NCBI GenBank assembly: GCA_014896235.1
Contig: JADBKU010000032.1
Span: 1-64,000, forward strand
Direction of reading: 5' to 3'
DNA: 64,000 nt
Source: a bacterium
GTDB lineage: Bacteria; Desulfobacterota; Binatia; Binatales; Binataceae
Shown: piece after piece, positions 62,140-64,000 of the stretch
Layout of the letters: every line of letters begins with the position of its first letter
How positions within the stretch are numbered: the stretch's first letter is position 1
Made by a program: the position numbers and the translations under genes
Notes under the pieces: model-generated
Database searches by the model: none
What the model was told of the DNA's origin: nothing
The model's input: the letters and a program-made list of their open reading frames with translations, nothing else

Positions 62140-63663
62140 ATGAGCAACGAAATCGTGATGCCCAAGCTTTCCGACACGATGGAGGAAGGCAAAATCCTGC
62201 GCTGGCTCAAGCATCCGGGCGACGCCGTCCATCATGGCGACGCGCTGGCCGAAGTCGAGACCGACAAGGCCGACATGGTGATGGAGGCGTTCGACGAAGG
62301 CGTGCTGGCCGAAATCCGGCTCAAGGAGGGCGAGACCGCCAAGGTCGGCACGGTGATCGCAATCCTGCGGCCCGCAGGCGCCGGCGCCGAGGCGTCCGCG
62401 CCCAACGGCGGCGGATCGGTCGAACCGAAACCGGCTGAAGTTGTGTCCGCGGAAACCAAGGAGCCGGAAGAGGCGACCGCGATTCCGTCGTCGGGACCGC
62501 GTCTTGCGCCGATTCGCGCGGCCGGCGCCGCGCGCAAGCGCCGCGGCGCCGAAGCCAACGGCGAGAACCGTCCGCCGCGCTCGACGCCGCGGGCGATCGG
62601 TCGCTCGGAGGCGGCTGACGAGGAGCCTGCCGAACCGGCGAAGGGGACGATCGCGGGCAAAGTCGAGCCGCCGCCGCCGGAATTCCATCCGGCGCTCAGT
62701 GCGGTGCGATCCGCAGGACCGACCGCGATTCCGGCGCCGCCGGCGCGCGATCTAACGGTGGCGACGCCGGTTAGCGACGTTCCGGCGCCGTCGGGCGAAG
62801 CGGGCAAGCTGCGCGCCTCGCCGCTGGCGCGGCGCGCGGCAGAAGAGGCGGGAATCGATATCGCGCATATTCGCGGGAGCGGTCCCGACGGCCGCATCAC
62901 GAAGCGCGACGTGGACAATTTCATCCGCGAGCAGCAGCTCTTCAAATTCCGCCGGCTGATCGCGCCGCGCGAAGGGATGCCGGGGACGCGCGAAGAACTG
63001 TCCAAGATGCGCAAGACGATCGCGCATCGGATGGCCCAGTCGAAGCGCGAGATTCCGCATTTTTACGTGACCGTCGAAGTGGACATGGAAGAGGCGGTCA
63101 AGCTCAAGAGATCGCTCGAAGCGACCGAGCTGTTCGAAGAGGACATCACCTACAACGACATTATCGTGAAGGCCACGGCGCTCGCGCTGTCGCGCTATAC
63201 GCGGATGAACGCGAGCTACGAGGACGACGGCATCGTCATCTATCCACACATCAATATCGGGATGGCGGTCGCGGTCGAAGACGGCCTGATCGTTCCCGTG
63301 ATCCACGAATGCGAGCATCTGACGCTGCCGGAGATCGCGCGGGCGGCGCATCGGCTGGTCAACAAGGCGGCGCACGGCGGCTTCACGTCCGAGGATCTGT
63401 CGGGCGCGACCTTCACGATCTCCAACATGGGGATGCTCAACGTCGAGCACTTCGCCGCGGTGATCGTGCCGCCGCAGGCCGGAATTCTCGCGGTCAGCGC
63501 GATCAAGGATCGGCCGGTGGTGCGCAACGGCCAGCTCGCGATCGGCAAAACCATGATGATGACGGTCGCCTGCGACCATCGGATTATCGACGGCGTGGTG
63601 GGCGCGCGCTTCCTCAACGAAGTGAAACGCTTCCTCGAAAATCCGGCGAGCCTGCTGGTCTGA
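62140..63663 (+). CDS. pdhC: dihydrolipoamide acetyltransferase (E2) of the pyruvate dehydrogenase complex
   Basis: The product has 507 residues from the ATG at 62140; the frame is open to 62074 but that part lacks family similarity. There is one lipoyl domain (ETDKADMV, Lys at about 44). A Pro/Ala/Glu linker of some 130 residues leads to the E3-binding domain [15 protein letters not shown] near 227. The catalytic domain ends with DHRIIDG near 482. The complex turns pyruvate into acetyl-CoA. Confidence 0.95.
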   Translation: MSNEIVMPKLSDTMEEGKILRWLKHPGDAVHHGDALAEVETDKADMVMEAFDEGVLAEIRLKEGETAKVGTVIAILRPAGAGAEASAPNGGGSVEPKPAEVVSAETKEPEEATAIPSSGPRLAPIRAAGAARKRRGAEANGENRPPRSTPRAIGRSEAADEEPAEPAKGTIAGKVEPPPPEFHPALSAVRSAGPTAIPAPPARDLTVATPVSDVPAPSGEAGKLRASPLARRAAEEAGIDIAHIRGSGPDGRITKRDVDNFIREQQLFKFRRLIAPREGMPGTREELSKMRKTIAHRMAQSKREIPHFYVTVEVDMEEAVKLKRSLEATELFEEDITYNDIIVKATALALSRYTRMNASYEDDGIVIYPHINIGMAVAVEDGLIVPVIHECEHLTLPEIARAAHRLVNKAAHGGFTSEDLSGATFTISNMGMLNVEHFAAVIVPPQAGILAVSAIKDRPVVRNGQLAIGKTMMMTVACDHRIIDGVVGARFLNEVKRFLENPASLLV

Positions 63664-63707
63664 GCCGATCGTCAGCCGCGGCGGCGGACGTCATCAAGGA
63701 GCGAAGT

Positions 63708-64000
63708 TTGGCTAACTCCAAATACGATTTGGTCGTGATTGGTTCGGGACCGGGCGGCTACGTCGCGGCGATTCGCGCGAGCCAGCTCAAGATGCGCGTC
63801 GCGGTGGTAGAGCGCGATCTGCCCGGCGGCGTATGCCTGAACTGGGGATGCATCCCGTCGAAAGCGCTGCTCAATTCGGCGGAGATGATGGAAGCGATCC
63901 GGGGCGCGAGTGCGGAACACGGAATCGCAACAGGCGAGATCACTTTCGATTTCAAGCGCGTAATCGCGCGCAGCCGCGCGGCGGCCGACAAACTCTCGAA
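63708..64000 (+). CDS. lpd: dihydrolipoamide dehydrogenase (E3), 5' part (cut by window end)
   Basis: The frame is open from the TTG at 63708 to the window end (97 codons). AAGGAG lies seven bases before it. FAD-binding GSGPGG (12-17) and the redox disulfide CLNWGC (45-50) are complete. It follows pdhC by 44 bases and completes the complex. The rest lies beyond the window. Confidence 0.92.
   Translation, partial: MANSKYDLVVIGSGPGGYVAAIRASQLKMRVAVVERDLPGGVCLNWGCIPSKALLNSAEMMEAIRGASAEHGIATGEITFDFKRVIARSRAAADKLS

Overview
The window is a GC-rich chromosomal segment from a Gram-negative (diderm) bacterium. The evidence is a TolC-type outer membrane protein, a lipoprotein-type periplasmic adaptor and the tail of a probable hopanoid glycosyltransferase. 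There are no rRNA genes, CRISPR arrays or insertion sequences. The ribosomal gene order and protein sequences look deltaproteobacterial or like a related candidate phylum (Desulfobacterota or Binatota-like). That placement is my inference; I could not run a phylogeny.

Positions 1-13.6 kb hold accessory and metabolic genes. They are an HpnI-like tail and a DMT permease, then a small HTH-like gene followed by a TIR-like protein. Next, on the minus strand, come a CaiB-type CoA-transferase, an SMP-30/gluconolactonase protein, a complete heavy-metal-type RND efflux set (TolC, adaptor, pump), a Met/His-tailed cytochrome c, an MFS transporter and a GNAT acetyltransferase. Positions 13.6-23.8 kb hold clpB with a clear terminator, a molybdenum hydroxylase cluster in the order S-L-M-G with a form II CoxL signature, and the TldE/TldD protease pair.

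Positions 23.9-56.5 kb are one unbroken minus-strand translation and transcription superlocus. In transcription order it reads: four tRNAs (Thr-TGT, Tyr, Gly-TCC, Thr-GGT), rpmG, tRNA-Trp, secE-nusG-rplKAJL-rpoBC, rpsL-rpsG-fusA-tuf, then the S10, spc and alpha operons through secY-adk-map-infA-rpmJ to rpoA-rplQ. A strong hairpin terminator follows rplQ. A promoter-like site precedes the first tRNA, and another precedes rpsL. rpoB carries a one-base insertion that splits it into two reading frames. EF-Tu has a four-cysteine insertion.

Positions 56.5-64 kb hold a TVP38-type membrane protein overlapping a sterol-desaturase-family gene, a zinc-ribbon/PH-domain protein, rnhB, and the pyruvate dehydrogenase genes pdhA-pdhB-pdhC-lpd. 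The last of these is cut by the window end. A small membrane-protein gene on the opposite strand sits between pdhB and pdhC.

Most of the window is housekeeping. The best candidates for something undescribed are the HTH/TIR-like pair at 1.2-2.1 kb, the cysteine cluster in EF-Tu, the rpoB frameshift and the hairpin just after the str promoter.
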